Below are positions 27,733 through 40,500 of a stretch of DNA of 64,000 nt, in pieces. Source of the stretch: Onchocerca volvulus (Eukaryota > Nematoda > Chromadorea > Rhabditida > Onchocercidae). How positions within the stretch are numbered: position 1 is the first letter of the stretch; each line of letters starts with the position of its first letter. The translations under genes and the position numbers were made by a program. The stretch lies in assembly GCA_000499405.2 (NCBI GenBank), contig HG738140.1:7467560-7531559 (forward strand), read 5' to 3'. Below the pieces are notes generated by a model. The model saw nothing but the letters and a program-made list of their open reading frames with translations, was not told the origin of the DNA and did no database searches.

Positions 27733-30700
27733 CAGCTTAAATAATTATCCAATCTCAAGAAATTGTTTGTTAAGAATAAAATTTCAAAAAACCATTCATT
27801 GAGTTGACCAATTTTACGCATTTTCTAAATTTTTGCAAGTTAGTTTTCAATTCATAGATCAAAAAAAATGCTAAATTAGGTCGAAGTAAAATCACACTAA
27901 AATAATTAAGAATATTTAAAATAAGTTTGATAAAAAATAAAATTTCAGAATCGTATTTGAAAGTGTATATTTTAAAATGGAAAAGAGTCTGAATTCAGTT
28001 TAAATTTATTTTTTCACTTTTCGAAATTTAAGTTGTGACAGTAATAAACTTTTAATTTTGATTAACATCGATTAAAAAAAATCAGATTTTTTAAAATGCT
28101 CCAAATAATTCAACTTATTGCTTGAATATCAGATATGATGGATAATCTAAATGAGAAAAGAAAGAAGCGATTCGGTAATTGAATATCTAATTCTTGCCTA
28201 ATTTGCAAAGTCTTAATTATTTTCTGTTAATCTGAAAAGGAAAAAAAGAAAGGTTTTAAGTGATTACAACCGTTTCTTATAAGTGGTAAAATGATTGTGA
28301 CTTAATTGCAATTACTTCTTCTAAATGGTAAGAAACGGTTTGAAAATTTGAACATTCATAAATGATAAAATGATTGTGGATTAATTTTCGCTGGCTTTGC
28401 TGAACTTAATCCTATTAAACCTAAATATACCATTTTCATTCAAAGCAAATGAAGTTTTACTGCCAAATTATATCAGCGTATTTAAGTTAATCTTTTTCAA
28501 TATTTTCAATTGCAAAACACTGTTGCTTGTGAAGGAAGGTCATCTTTTCATAATTTTGAATCAGAAAAAAGATGAACAATTTCTTATCATTTCTTTAAAA
28601 ATTCCTTAAATTTATCATGCATGCATACTTGTGAAAATCATATTAAAGAAAATACTCTTGGTGGAGATCAAGCTGATCCTAGATTAATGAGAGATTTATG
28701 ATCAATCTGAGAAATCGATAATCTTGGATTTAGATAAAATTGAATGACGGATTTGTTATGTTATTAAATATTAGAAAAACATCTATCCGATTGTCGAAAG
28801 TGATTTGAATTTCAGTGATCTTTTTATCACATGCCATTGAATAATGTGTGAGTAAAATGGATCAAAGAAATAACAATTTTTAGTAAAATTTAACTCCTCT
28901 GAATGCAATCTCTGCATAATTTCTTTTTTACTGGTAAATTTGCTTGCTGAACTTTTATAAGTTTTCTGAAATGGAATGATCAACTATTTGCAAATTGTTG
29001 TTGCTGAAGTTTGAAGTGATAATATCGTTAAATGTATGAACAATACCGGACATATAAAAAGAAAATGATTATTCCATAAAAGGGATCTAATACTAATTAC
29101 AAACAATTAATTATTCTACATAACAGAATGAGTTTTTCATGTTCATCAGGTTATTAACAGTATCAAAGAAGAGACAGAAATTCTAGCTAGCCATATTTGA
29201 GCATTTTTGAAGAATTGAACAGTAGTCGAAGTCTCCTTACTTGTCAGATTTACTTTTTCCATTAAGTTTTCTTTTCAGATGAATAAATTCTTAGCGACCT
29301 ACATCTGATTGCTTTTCTCAAAATTCGAACAAAATAGAATGAATAGAATAAATGAATTCCATATGTGTTGAGCGAAATTAATTCAACTTAATAATTTAAA
29401 AATTATCTATTCAATTTTTGAAATTTAATTCTTGAAAGGAAAACTTTTTAGAAATGAAAAATCAGGTCTTTTCTCTTTAATGTAATAAAGTAGTAATGGA
29501 AACAGTTAGTGATAGATTATAAGATTTGAAATCTTTTTTCAGAAAATATTTTTAGTTGGAAATGCATTTCTTAACCATTTTTCACTCCCTGTATATTATA
29601 ATGAATAGTAGATCATCGGGATTTTAAAAAAAAAGAAAATTTTCTATATTCTCTATATTTATGTGTTTTCTATATTTTTTTATTTTTTATATTATTGGAT
29701 GCTAAATTGTTTATCAGCAGCTTTTATTCAAATAACAATAAATTGCTTCAAATATTATAGAAATGGCTATGTGTACTGTATTTGAACTTTGAAGACCGAC
29801 TGGCAGGCAATTAATATCATTTACTATCTGTACATTATATATCATTAATCATTAATAATGTACTGTTCCTTTAATTAGCTAAAATAGTAACTAATTAGAA
29901 TCTAGAAATTAATCAAAAATGGATTTCGTGTCGTAAACGTCAATTTGAAAGTGAAAAAATTCACAAAAATCTACTACATCCAATTGATTATCGAAAACTT
30001 CGCCGTATCCTTGTATTCTTAACAATTCATTATTTTATATCATTAATCAAATATTTTCAATATCTTTCATAAGATATGATATTTATCACCCTAAAAATCT
30101 TGGAATTAATTAAAGAAATCTAGGATCTACCAAAACCACAGAAATATTATATGAATTTTCAGAAGATTTAAATTAAATGAAGGAAAAAAAGAATGTTGAA
30201 AGGCATGATAAATAATGATATGATTTGGAATACTATTCTTAAAACTAAACAACATATTTCATAATTTTGCAACTATTTTGTTAGAAAAACAAAACTTATT
30301 TGCAAAAATATGTGTGATATATTTAACAGCACAATACGCCATTTTCCAAAAAAAAGAGCCACTAAACTTCTTGATAAACTTCCTTTCCAATCACAATAAC
30401 TTTACGGTGACTTTTCAGGTGCGAAATATCCTATGCAACCTGCGAATTGAAATTAATCCGAACAAAGGAGAGTAGATAAAAATTATGTATCATAATTTTT
30501 TTATATCAAAATTGCCAAAGTAGGAAAGCGAAAAATTGAGATATCTAAAAACAACTCAAAAGATCTAACAAAATCAGCAGCCAATCAGTTGAATTCATAT
30601 TAAATGAACCATCCGAATAAGGTCGGAAATCGATGAAACAAATTTTGATTTTCAAACACTTTTTTGAATTTATAATTTTTTGCAAGAAACTTTATTTAAT

Positions 30701-31216
30701 ATATTTGCAAAAATTTTTTTTTGCCAAACAATATTCAATGCCTAACATTAACAATTACGACACACTGCTTCAAATAACCTTTTCAGTATAACAGTAACTC
30801 AGAATGAGAGCAATTATCAGTTTAATGATGATGAGGAATACAGGCATTCGTTATCCTTAAAAAAAAAAAAAAGAAAAAAATTACGAAATTACGATTCATA
30901 AATATTTCATGCGGCAAATTTGTATATGAATCTCATTGTTTATCACCAAGACAAAATTTTAAATTCATTAGAAATTTTTCTCAACTTTCAAAAAAGTGTA
31001 TGCACACGTCTATTACGTATAAATTCCTGGAGATACATTCATTACGCATAAATTTTTACGTACACGTTACACATATGCTCATATATATTCAAAAGATGTT
31101 TGAAATAAAAAACAATCACTGCATTTTGCATGTCAGATTCGCATAATGAACACGCCAATTAATTAAAGGTAACAAAAAAATTTTTTTTTTCTCTTCAATT
31201 TATGATTTCCAGAAAG

Positions 31217-34200
31217 CTATAACTCAGATTTACTGCTCTTTTTGCTTTTCTCTTTCTTGACTGCATCGGATTTACTGCTTTTTTTGCTTTCCTCTTTTTT
31301 GATTGAATCGGATTTACTGTTCTTTTTGCTTTCCTCTTTTTTGATTTCTTTTTCTTCTTCTTCTGACTTTTCTTCTACTGATTTGTTCGACTTAAGTTTC
31401 GGACCTTTTTTCATTTCCGGAACCTGAAATGTGAATTAAAAATAGTTCTAGCGTTGAAAAAATGCAAGTAAGAAGGAAAATTTCTGAATAAGAAATCGGA
31501 ATGCTGAGGTCCATTAAACAACAGAGGTGTAGATTCAAAAGGCACTAAAATTAATGTCATTCATTTCTTAAAGTTTTACAGAATTCAATCATAAGAGTTG
31601 ATAGATGTACTCCATGAATTTGAAAAAATACTAAAGCCTGACTTTTACTGTAAACAAGACTTACAACAGTTTCGGCACTTTTTTAAAATGTAGCGAAGTG
31701 TAAAATAAGATGATATCAGAGATGCTATCATTATTTAAACAAATTTTTTGCTAAAAATGAATTTTTTTCTTTAAAAAAATTTTTTGCTAGAATTGAACTC
31801 TCAAAAAAGACTGATTCTTCTGCAATTAATTTCATTGTTCACTAATATTTTAGAATTATTGATCTAATAATTAGATTAGCTAATGAAACAAAAGCTAATA
31901 ATATTAATTCTTCAGTATTCTTACCCAATCACTTTTAAGTTAATGGACGAATTATTAGCGAATTTAATTTATCAGATCAATTTAATAAAGAATTAACTGA
32001 CATCAATGTCGTAGTGTCGCAAAACATCTTTCATTGAATTGAGCACATCTGCAGGTGAGGAATAATAATATGCATAATTTTTGTATTCCGCTTTTTTATT
32101 CTTAAATTGTGGCAACAAATCGCCATTTTTGTCTGAAATGATGCAAAGTAGTTGTAAATTTCAAATAAAAGAAAGAGAAAACAGTAAAGCGATCAGTCAT
32201 ACGCATAATGTTAAATAAATCGATAGTTTCGGTATACTTTTAAAACTACCTGTTCAACCGATTCAAAGAACAGAGAGCAAAAAAAATGAAGCAGAGGTGC
32301 AGATAGAGAGGATATCATCCGTCTGATAAGAATTAGAAAATTCTATTTCAGAATAAAAGAACCGCAGAATTGATGGATGGATGTGAGTGGCTTTTGGCCT
32401 AATTAGAGAAATTTGAAAATTTGGAAGAAGGCGGAATTAAAAACAAATGCTTAGAGAATAATTACCATTACTATGACAATAATGAAGTTGAAAAAGAGAA
32501 ATTTAGTTGCTGAATTTTAGCATTTATTTAGCACTTAATTCTAGATTTAGTTATTGAATTTTATCACTAATCCTGTAATCCTCTTTTTACCTCAACTGTT
32601 TTGGAGTAGAAATAGTGAAATTGTATCTTAGGTAAGGTGAACTGAATCTCGAAATGAACTGAAGTCTGAATTCCGGAAAAATTAGTTAACTGTACGAAAA
32701 GTTTCTTTATCTAAAAGAAATAATGCAGATAAAACTGCTGGTAACTCGAAGACTTCGAATTTTGCAACTCAAAAGCAGCAAAATTCATGAAGTTCGATAT
32801 ATTCTTCTAGAAGCGTATAGTGGATCATCAGGCAACATATTTGATCGTTAGGAAATCAATCAAATGGCCAATCTTAATGAAAGAGAAAAATTTATGTAAT
32901 TCCATTTTAAATTCTTGAATGATTCCAATTCACTATATTTCGTTTTAGATCGTGCTTTTCAAATTTTATAACACTTTGCTTAATTTTTCATCACTAAAAT
33001 TGACATCATACTAAAATCATTCTACTGAAAATTTCTTCTCAAGAAACAAATGCGTGATGAATTTGTCAGCAGCAAAACCATTAATTGATGACACCGAATT
33101 TAAAAAATTGAAAAAAAAATCCTTTCTTTCTATTAGAAATTCTTTTCATATCGGCTGATTTCATCATCACAAGATAAAAGTTCATAAAAACTTTATTGCA
33201 GAATTTCATTTAAAAGAAGGAATTCTTCCATTCATTTCAGTCCTTAAAACAACTAATAAAGAAATTTAAGGGAAATTTGAATATAACCATGGCTTCATTT
33301 CTACTAGTTCGTATTTCACAGTCGGTGAAAAATTTGTCAGGATCTTGCAAAGTGTATTGATTTTGTTAGATAAATAGTTCGATTACATGCTTTTTCTTGC
33401 CATTTTTAATTCTCAAAAAAAGTAGTAATTTTAATGATATCGCATTTTATGCTATCACTGCTTACCCAAGAAAAGCACACGTGGAATATATTTACCATCT
33501 GGTCTGTATTCTTCTTCATACGGTTCATCATCATCTTCTGTGTTTACCATAATAAAATATTCGGAGAGTTGCTTAAAAGCCTTCCGGGCATTTGACTGTT
33601 GGAATGTTTTCTTTAATGCTAAAATAAAACTAGTTCAATCAATGTATTTTATATCGCACTATTATTCCACACATTTTATCGACATATCTCTGAAAACGAA
33701 CAAAGTTATGGATGTCTTTTGATTTTTAAAAATTCGTAGAAATTTTCATATTGTTGATCGTTCTTCAATTTCCCCACATTTCTAATGATATTTATGGAAA
33801 GATTAAGTGTACAATTAATAGTGATATCTTAGGCAACTGCCAGTTATCGCTTGTCGGAGAGAAGAGCCTAAACGGCCTAGAAAAATTGGAAAAGAAAAGA
33901 GCCAACCTTTGCATGCATGACACCACGATTTATGTATTAACAGGAATATCGGTTTGTCTACTTCCATTGCCATTTCCACGGCATCCTCCCATTTCACCCA
34001 ATCAATGTCTTCACCGAAACCTTCAAAATAATAAATAAAAATTAAAGAATTTATGAATGAAAGAAAGCAAAACTTTACAGGCCGTAATTGTAATAGCATT
34101 TGATCAATTAATGATGTTGTTGGAAGTTGAATAGATTGCAAAATCTTTGGAGACTTGGCAATTTATGCGATTTCTGTGACAGTCTCTAAGAGCGACAAAT

Positions 34201-34587
34201 GAAAGAATAACCTAATGATCAGTTTATTTGGATATTCTCTAATAATTGTTCGCAACATAAATATTCAAGTAAATTAATTATTAGATTATTTACGTTGCAA
34301 GCGATATGGCTATTTCCAATCAAAATTAATAATAGAAGTATTCTTAGAATTGCTGCTCGGCCAAACAAATTTTCGTTCATTTAATTATGTAAAAATTTAG
34401 AATTTATGAGTTTTTTATATACGTAAATTTTTTTTGACGTGAATTTTATCGACGTAAAGTGACGTAAATTTTTTGTCAACTAACCATGTGATAGTGGATT
34501 TTGATAGATTTGCTTAGTATCGAATGAAGAAGCATCTGTGTTTGATAAAAAAAATAAAAAAGCGATAGGAACGACACACCCGAACAT
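31217..34587 (-). CDS. ER thioredoxin-fold protein, TXNDC12/AGR family, with KSEL tail
   Basis: Five exons on the minus strand (34587-34485, 34020-33907, 33618-33466, 32132-32002, 31423-31217) join in phase to 235 aa. The N-terminus [19 protein letters not shown] looks like a signal peptide. A single thioredoxin fold follows, with [17 protein letters not shown] (redox cysteines at about 68 and 71), [12 protein letters not shown] and [10 protein letters not shown], the last carrying the cis-proline. This pattern is that of TXNDC12 (ERp18/19) and its AGR relatives, small luminal thiol oxidoreductases of the secretory pathway. The last 68 residues come from one exon and are highly charged, ending in three 14-residue repeats and KSEL, a variant ER-retention signal. 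An upstream in-frame ATG at 34662 would extend the protein by 25 residues but spoil the signal peptide. The acceptor of exon 2 is an unusual TTTTGAAG. Confidence 0.92.
31220..31345 (-). repeat. Three 42-bp tandem coding repeats (lysine/serine-rich tail)
   Basis: Three consecutive 42-bp units encode [28 protein letters not shown] and [14 protein letters not shown]. The last two residues of the third unit end the ER-retention-like tetrapeptide, so the repeat runs right up to the stop codon. Confidence 0.92.
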
Positions 34588-37500
34588 TCCGATGAAATGG
34601 TTTAATTGTAGTAAGGAAAAAGAGTAGTGACATGCGATGAGACGACAGTGGAAATACGACAAATGTCCCCATGTACTATCGACCCATTTCGGCGATCGCT
34701 CCTACCTTTCTTGATCAGTCAAGCATTCATCAGGAGAATATTGATAATATAATGGCGAATGCGATATCTACTACTTCTCCACAAAAGAACTAGAAAAGAA
34801 CTAGTTTTCTTCTAGTAAAATGAGCGCACATGCAATTAAGAGTGTAAGCACTAGCAGGAATCAAAAAGTTGAAATTATAATTAGTTCAGAAGTCTTAATT
34901 AGCATTTAAATTTATTATTAATTTTGTTATATTGGAAAATATTACAGAAAGATTTTACAACCTTGATATGAAGGAACAGGAATATTATAAGACAAAATAT
35001 TCTTCGAAACTTCAAATAAGCCGAAGCGGAATCATGGAATCGGCCTTAATTGGTCAGATCAAGCCAGATGGAATCATTAGGAGTAAAATGTATGGGTAAA
35101 TTAAGCTGACTATATTTTACTATTAATTTAAAGGAAAATACTGGCCATCATGCGAAATTTTTTTCAAAGTGTTATTAATCATTGACTGTTATGATTTAAA
35201 GTAAATTAATATAATGACAACAAAGCTGTGCCGCCAATTAAAGTAGATTCGGATTTTGTTGATTGCCATTAGAAGCCTACTGGTACACAGTCATTTCGCT
35301 TTACTAAAATATGCGACACTATAATGTTAAAATATCAAACAAACAAACAAATTATCACTCAATATACCGATTTTAAATTTTATCATCTATAAATTTGAGT
35401 TAGTGATTTTAAAAATTTCCAATAATAATATATCATTTGTAAAAAAAAAATCTTGATAATCATCCATCAAACTCACGAATGAAATGAAACAACCTTAAAA
35501 TAAGAAATCGAAGTAAAATGAATTACAGACGAAATTTTTTTGCATGTTGAACTCAGAACAGAACCAAACTTTAACCGACAGGTAAAAATTTAAATGGAAA
35601 AGTCAAATCCTGAATTTGCAGCTGTAATATCGCTCCAAATAAATATAGAATGTAATCGGGAAATTTCAAGTTAATGCATAAGTAAAAGATGGATTTATAA
35701 TGGTTTTCAATGCATCGATCAAGCAGGAGTGATCCAGAAAATCGGCGATTTATAATATGTGCTAAAATCGATGATTTATGAGACGTGGCCCTTTTTTTAA
35801 AAACGTGTCTTCCAGACAATTAATCCCTTTTCCCATCTTTCCATTGGTTTCTACTCAACTAAGTTTTTTTTAATTTGGAAACTTAGATAAACAACTAGAA
35901 AATTATCCAAAAATAAACTCGTTAGACTACTTCTTCCTGCGAATAAACTTTTTTTAAATTCTAAACTAACAAAATGACATTATTCTGCACTTCCGATCGA
36001 TGAGACAAAGCTTTTTTTTTACAGCAAGCAACATCACAAAATCCTATCATTTGAACGACTGTCACATTACTTTCTCTTCTTATTTTTTGATTCCTAACTT
36101 TATATAAGTTTTCAGTCTATTTTGCTCAGATTTATAAATTTTATCACAAAAATACTTCATGTGATTTTGAAATTCTGTTACTTGTCAAATAGACAAAAAT
36201 TTAATTACTTGCGACAAAATTTCATCGAAAAGGAATTGATGAAAAATTACAAAATGACATATTTATCATTCAAAGTTATTTGATAGATGATAGCATCAAC
36301 AGGCAAGTATATGAAAATGCTGCAAATGCTCTTTTATAATAACCAGTCCTTCTTTTATGTTTTCTTTTCCCAGAATTAAGCTCATTTCATACCCTTTGCC
36401 ATAAAAAATCAGTTCGAGAAATATTGAAATAAAATTATCACTCATTCTATTTTATGTTTTATGAATTAACAACTTATGATCATTAACAGATCTCACGATA
36501 TTTTAAGATAATATCTTATTCTAATGAGCAGTTTTGTAAAGTCATTATGCTATCAATGCTACTTCTTGACATTGTTATTCCCATTAACTTCTCAATTCCA
36601 TTCCGATTTACAGATGTTGCATTTCTCATTGGACTTTTTTAAAATCATTGATAGGATTCTAGAATTATTGTACAACTGATCATTTGCTAAAAATTTCAGA
36701 TTCCTTTTTCCATTATGCTTACGCTTCTGATTCTTCGATTTCCTAGAAATACTTTCAGTTTATCTTGATTGATTCGAAGCATTTAACAGCTGATGATGCC
36801 ATGCTGGCGAATTAACATAAATTGTCGTAAATAAGTAGCTAATATTGCAATAATTAAATTTCTTCTCGCTTTAAAAATGAAGTGAAGTTGAAGTAAATAT
36901 TTCAATTAAAAATAGGTTTTTTATAATCTAATTTAAAACTTATGATAATTAGCATTCTTATAAACATTATTGCTTTTTTCGGATTATTTCAGTTTTATGA
37001 GCAAAAAATTTGACAGGATAAATGATTGGAATTTAATAATAAATATAAATTATTGATACAGTTAAATGGAGAGTCGAAAAATCCCGATCAAAAAGTGTTT
37101 TTTAAGAAGTTTATTTTGTACTTGAAAAAAGTTTATTATTCGATTGAAAATATATGCTCTTTCTTAATATTGCACTTTTCCCACTTTGACACATTCGATC
37201 ATAAATATCATTTATATTTTTGCGATGATATGAACATTTAAGAACTTCAAAGCATTTAAAAATTACGAAAAAGTTCTATTTGTACTTACTTTAAATATCG
37301 CTATCAATTGCCATTTTCATATTCTTATTCTTCTGAAAAAAAATATTATTGTTCCTCATTATTTTATAAAATATTGCGTCAAAAGATATTTTTAATTATC
37401 ACAACATTTCGCATAATAATTAATCTGTCAGTTAAATTTTATCTTTAAAAGTAACAAATTTTTTTTTTAACTTAGAAGTTAAGTTTTTTTTTCGAGAATA

Positions 37501-40500
37501 ATTTTTTCATCGAAAATTATGCTCACTTTAATTGCGAAAATTCAAATTTTAAGAAATTCACGGGAAATTTTGATTCTGAAAAAATTTTTGTTAAGAGAGC
37601 AGTAAGAAACAGATCAAAAGTTTGTTAATATCATAGATTTTTTGTGATGAATACTTTTGTACTGAATCATGTCAGAAAGTTTGTTTAAGAATATGGAACG
37701 AATAATTATAAAGATTATTTTGATTGAAGAAGAATGAAATGTTTGATCGATCGACGATTGTGTTTTTGAACGACTTTTTTTTTTGATCGTCGATCAATAA
37801 ACTGTGTCTCTGAACAGTTTAGCGAACATTATTTTTCCTGGTTGCTACAAAAATTTTCTGAAATAAAATTAGAAGTATATGTATTTACAGAAAGTTTATC
37901 AGAAATTCAATAGGAAACAAAGTATATATAATAAAAGTTTTATTAATGACAGCCTAATTTTAAAATTCAGTTAATGCTTATTTTCTTTATTTGCTTTTTT
38001 TTTTTTTTTTTGAATATGTTCCATTTATTTATTTTGTTTCAAAGAGTAATGATTTACAAAATCTTTGGTATGATCCATCTTTTTATCCAGTGCCGCTAAA
38101 AACTTTCCATGAAATTTTGACTTTTTTCTCCTCTGCATTAATTTGCCTTCTGACATGAATTAAATGCAACAGAAAATACTGTAAAAAAATTTTTTGATGA
38201 ATTTTTATTGCAATGTTAATTTCACAAGTAAACAAAAGAAGAATATTCTTTCTTTTTTTTTTCTAATTTTACCAATTCTTCTCTTCACGGGAAATTCACA
38301 TTGTTCTTTTGCAGTCAAATTTCTATGCTGCATTCGACGATTTTGTCCAAATCATTTCCGATGTACTTTCGTGATTGATGTAACTTTTCGATGCTGTGCC
38401 ACATTCAGATTCGAGTGTTTACTTGAAGTTCTTCAGGAATGGATCATCTCGTATAATCTTTCTTATCATTACATAATAGTAATTCTAAAAATTTTTTCTC
38501 AAGATATTAATTGCAACTTTGGTAGTCCAAATGTTTCAATTTGTTTGATAAGGAGAAAGAAATGGATTGGTGGAAAATTGATTTTTTTTTTGACAGCTTG
38601 ATGCACTTTCTCATCACTCCATTAAATTTTAACTCAAAGAGTTGAATAAACTATAATCATTCATTTGATTCTCATTTAGTTCTCGTTGATTGCAAATTGC
38701 TTTTTTTCTTGCTTAAAAAAATGCTAATTATATGCATTGCTACTCTTTGTTGCCTTTTTCATCAAATTATTTAAAATTTGTGAAGTTTCAAAATCCATAA
38801 TTATGAAGGGTAATTCAATCCGATTTAGTCGAAGAATACAACAAATTGGAAATAGGTTTCGATATGACAGTTGATGCGATTTGTATGAAATTAAAGTGTT
38901 GCCCCATTTGTAAAACTTTTTCAGTTGTAAAAAAAAGTTAATGCTGATCGAATGGCAAATTGTCAATTGCATTTTCAAGACGATTGTTATCATGAAGGAG
39001 AATTTGTACGCCTTTTTTTTCTTACTTCTTGGCAACTTCATCATTTTCAACAAAGTTTTGCCGCGACACAAAGTAGGATGAAGTATGAGAAAAATTAAAA
39101 TGATATGAAAAAAAAGGAGTACAAAAATTATCAACAATATTTCGTCATACTGATCTATTATTCTTTTCTATCCATTAGGATCAAAATAGCAAAATGTAAA
39201 AAAAAATCGATTGAAGTTCGCAGTACACATCCTTCTTCTGTTTCGCTGCAAATATGATAAATGACTTCGATCTATTATTTTTTTTTAATCGATTCCAGTT
39301 TTAAAATTTAAGTTAAACGTAAAACTTGACCAAATTTTATTCATCAACAAATATTTTGCATTTTTTGATTCATAAGAATTAAAAAATGATATTGAAGTAT
39401 GTAGCTGGCAAAATTAATGAAACTGAAATTCTGAAGCAGTAAAGAATGAATGAAGATAAATATATGACAGTAGATTGAATTAAACTTTAGTAGTAAAGCT
39501 AAAGTAAAGAAGTGATACTATTTGTTTGATAAATAAATGATTAATATTAATCTTTCGAAGAATTAAATAAAAATCTTTGGGCTAAACAACTCTGAATTTG
39601 GACAACAAATTTCAATTTTTTTTCAAGTTAGCAGCTTTTTCTTTACTTGTTTTTGATTTTTTCTTCAAGATTGTTTTAGGATATTATCATATATCCTTTT
39701 AGCTAACATGTTCCATATGTTTTTCCAAAAAAAAAAATTACTACTCGGCAATTATTTAGTATTTTAAAATTAGATCTATTTTAACATATAATTGTTTTTC
39801 GATTAATTTCACTGTCTCGAATTTCAGATTACTGACTTTTTGTTTTAACTTTAGCTATGAAAATCATATTTTAAGCTTAAGCTTTTTAAACTAAAGATAG
39901 GAATAAATAGAAGCATAAATTTGTGTAATAATATGTGAGACATTCAACAAAACAATTGAAATGTCGTATTATTCCCACATTGCTCTTTATTAAGATATTT
40001 GATTTTCGCTCTTCTGCGGGGAAAAAAGCTAAAAACAAATATATTTACTTTGATGATTAGTTTTTGATGAATATAATTTTAGGTTTTATACGATTAATAA
40101 TTACATTCCTCGTGAGATTCAGGTTTCTCTACTAGTTTATTCATATCTGTCTTCTTATCTTCGTTGTTATCAAACCTTTCCAATCAAATTTTGAGCTGAC
40201 ATGTAAATTCTCTTAATGTCAAAATTCAGTTTATTTAGCTTATTGTATATGCATTGCATGATTCGCAATTTAACTTATTTTCAACTATTTTCAACCTTTA
40301 ATCAATAGAAAAAAAAAGGAAATTTCAGAACAATCTTCACGCAATATTCTAAAAATTAAAAATACGATTTAAATTTTTTGATTCTTTATTTTATTCCATT
40401 TCTCAGAAGTATTACTGTCATTTTGTTTGATAATTTCGAAAGATAAGATCGTGTTAAGATGAATTTTTCAGATTACTTTGCATAAAGATAGGTACTACAT

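Larger units (their letters stand above)
26067..31216. other. Gene-poor region downstream of the bHLH gene
   Basis: No convincing coding exon is seen in about 5.1 kb. It contains a perfect 15-bp hairpin (27394-27429) and a truncated tRNA-like segment (27680-27732). It probably includes the 3' untranslated region of the bHLH gene and regulatory DNA, which I cannot delimit. Confidence 0.5.

Noticed and set aside
33751..34038. Plus-strand open frame across the TXNDC12-type gene
   Set aside because: Antisense to a well supported thioredoxin exon with the CHAC active site.
38194..38601. Open frame of 135 codons on the plus strand
   Set aside because: Composition is rich in F, I, L, C and K as expected of translated AT-rich DNA; no domain, signal or splice context supports it.
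38724..39137. Open frame of 137 codons on the minus strand
   Set aside because: Hydrophobic, low-complexity translation without family motifs; looks accidental in AT-rich intergenic DNA.
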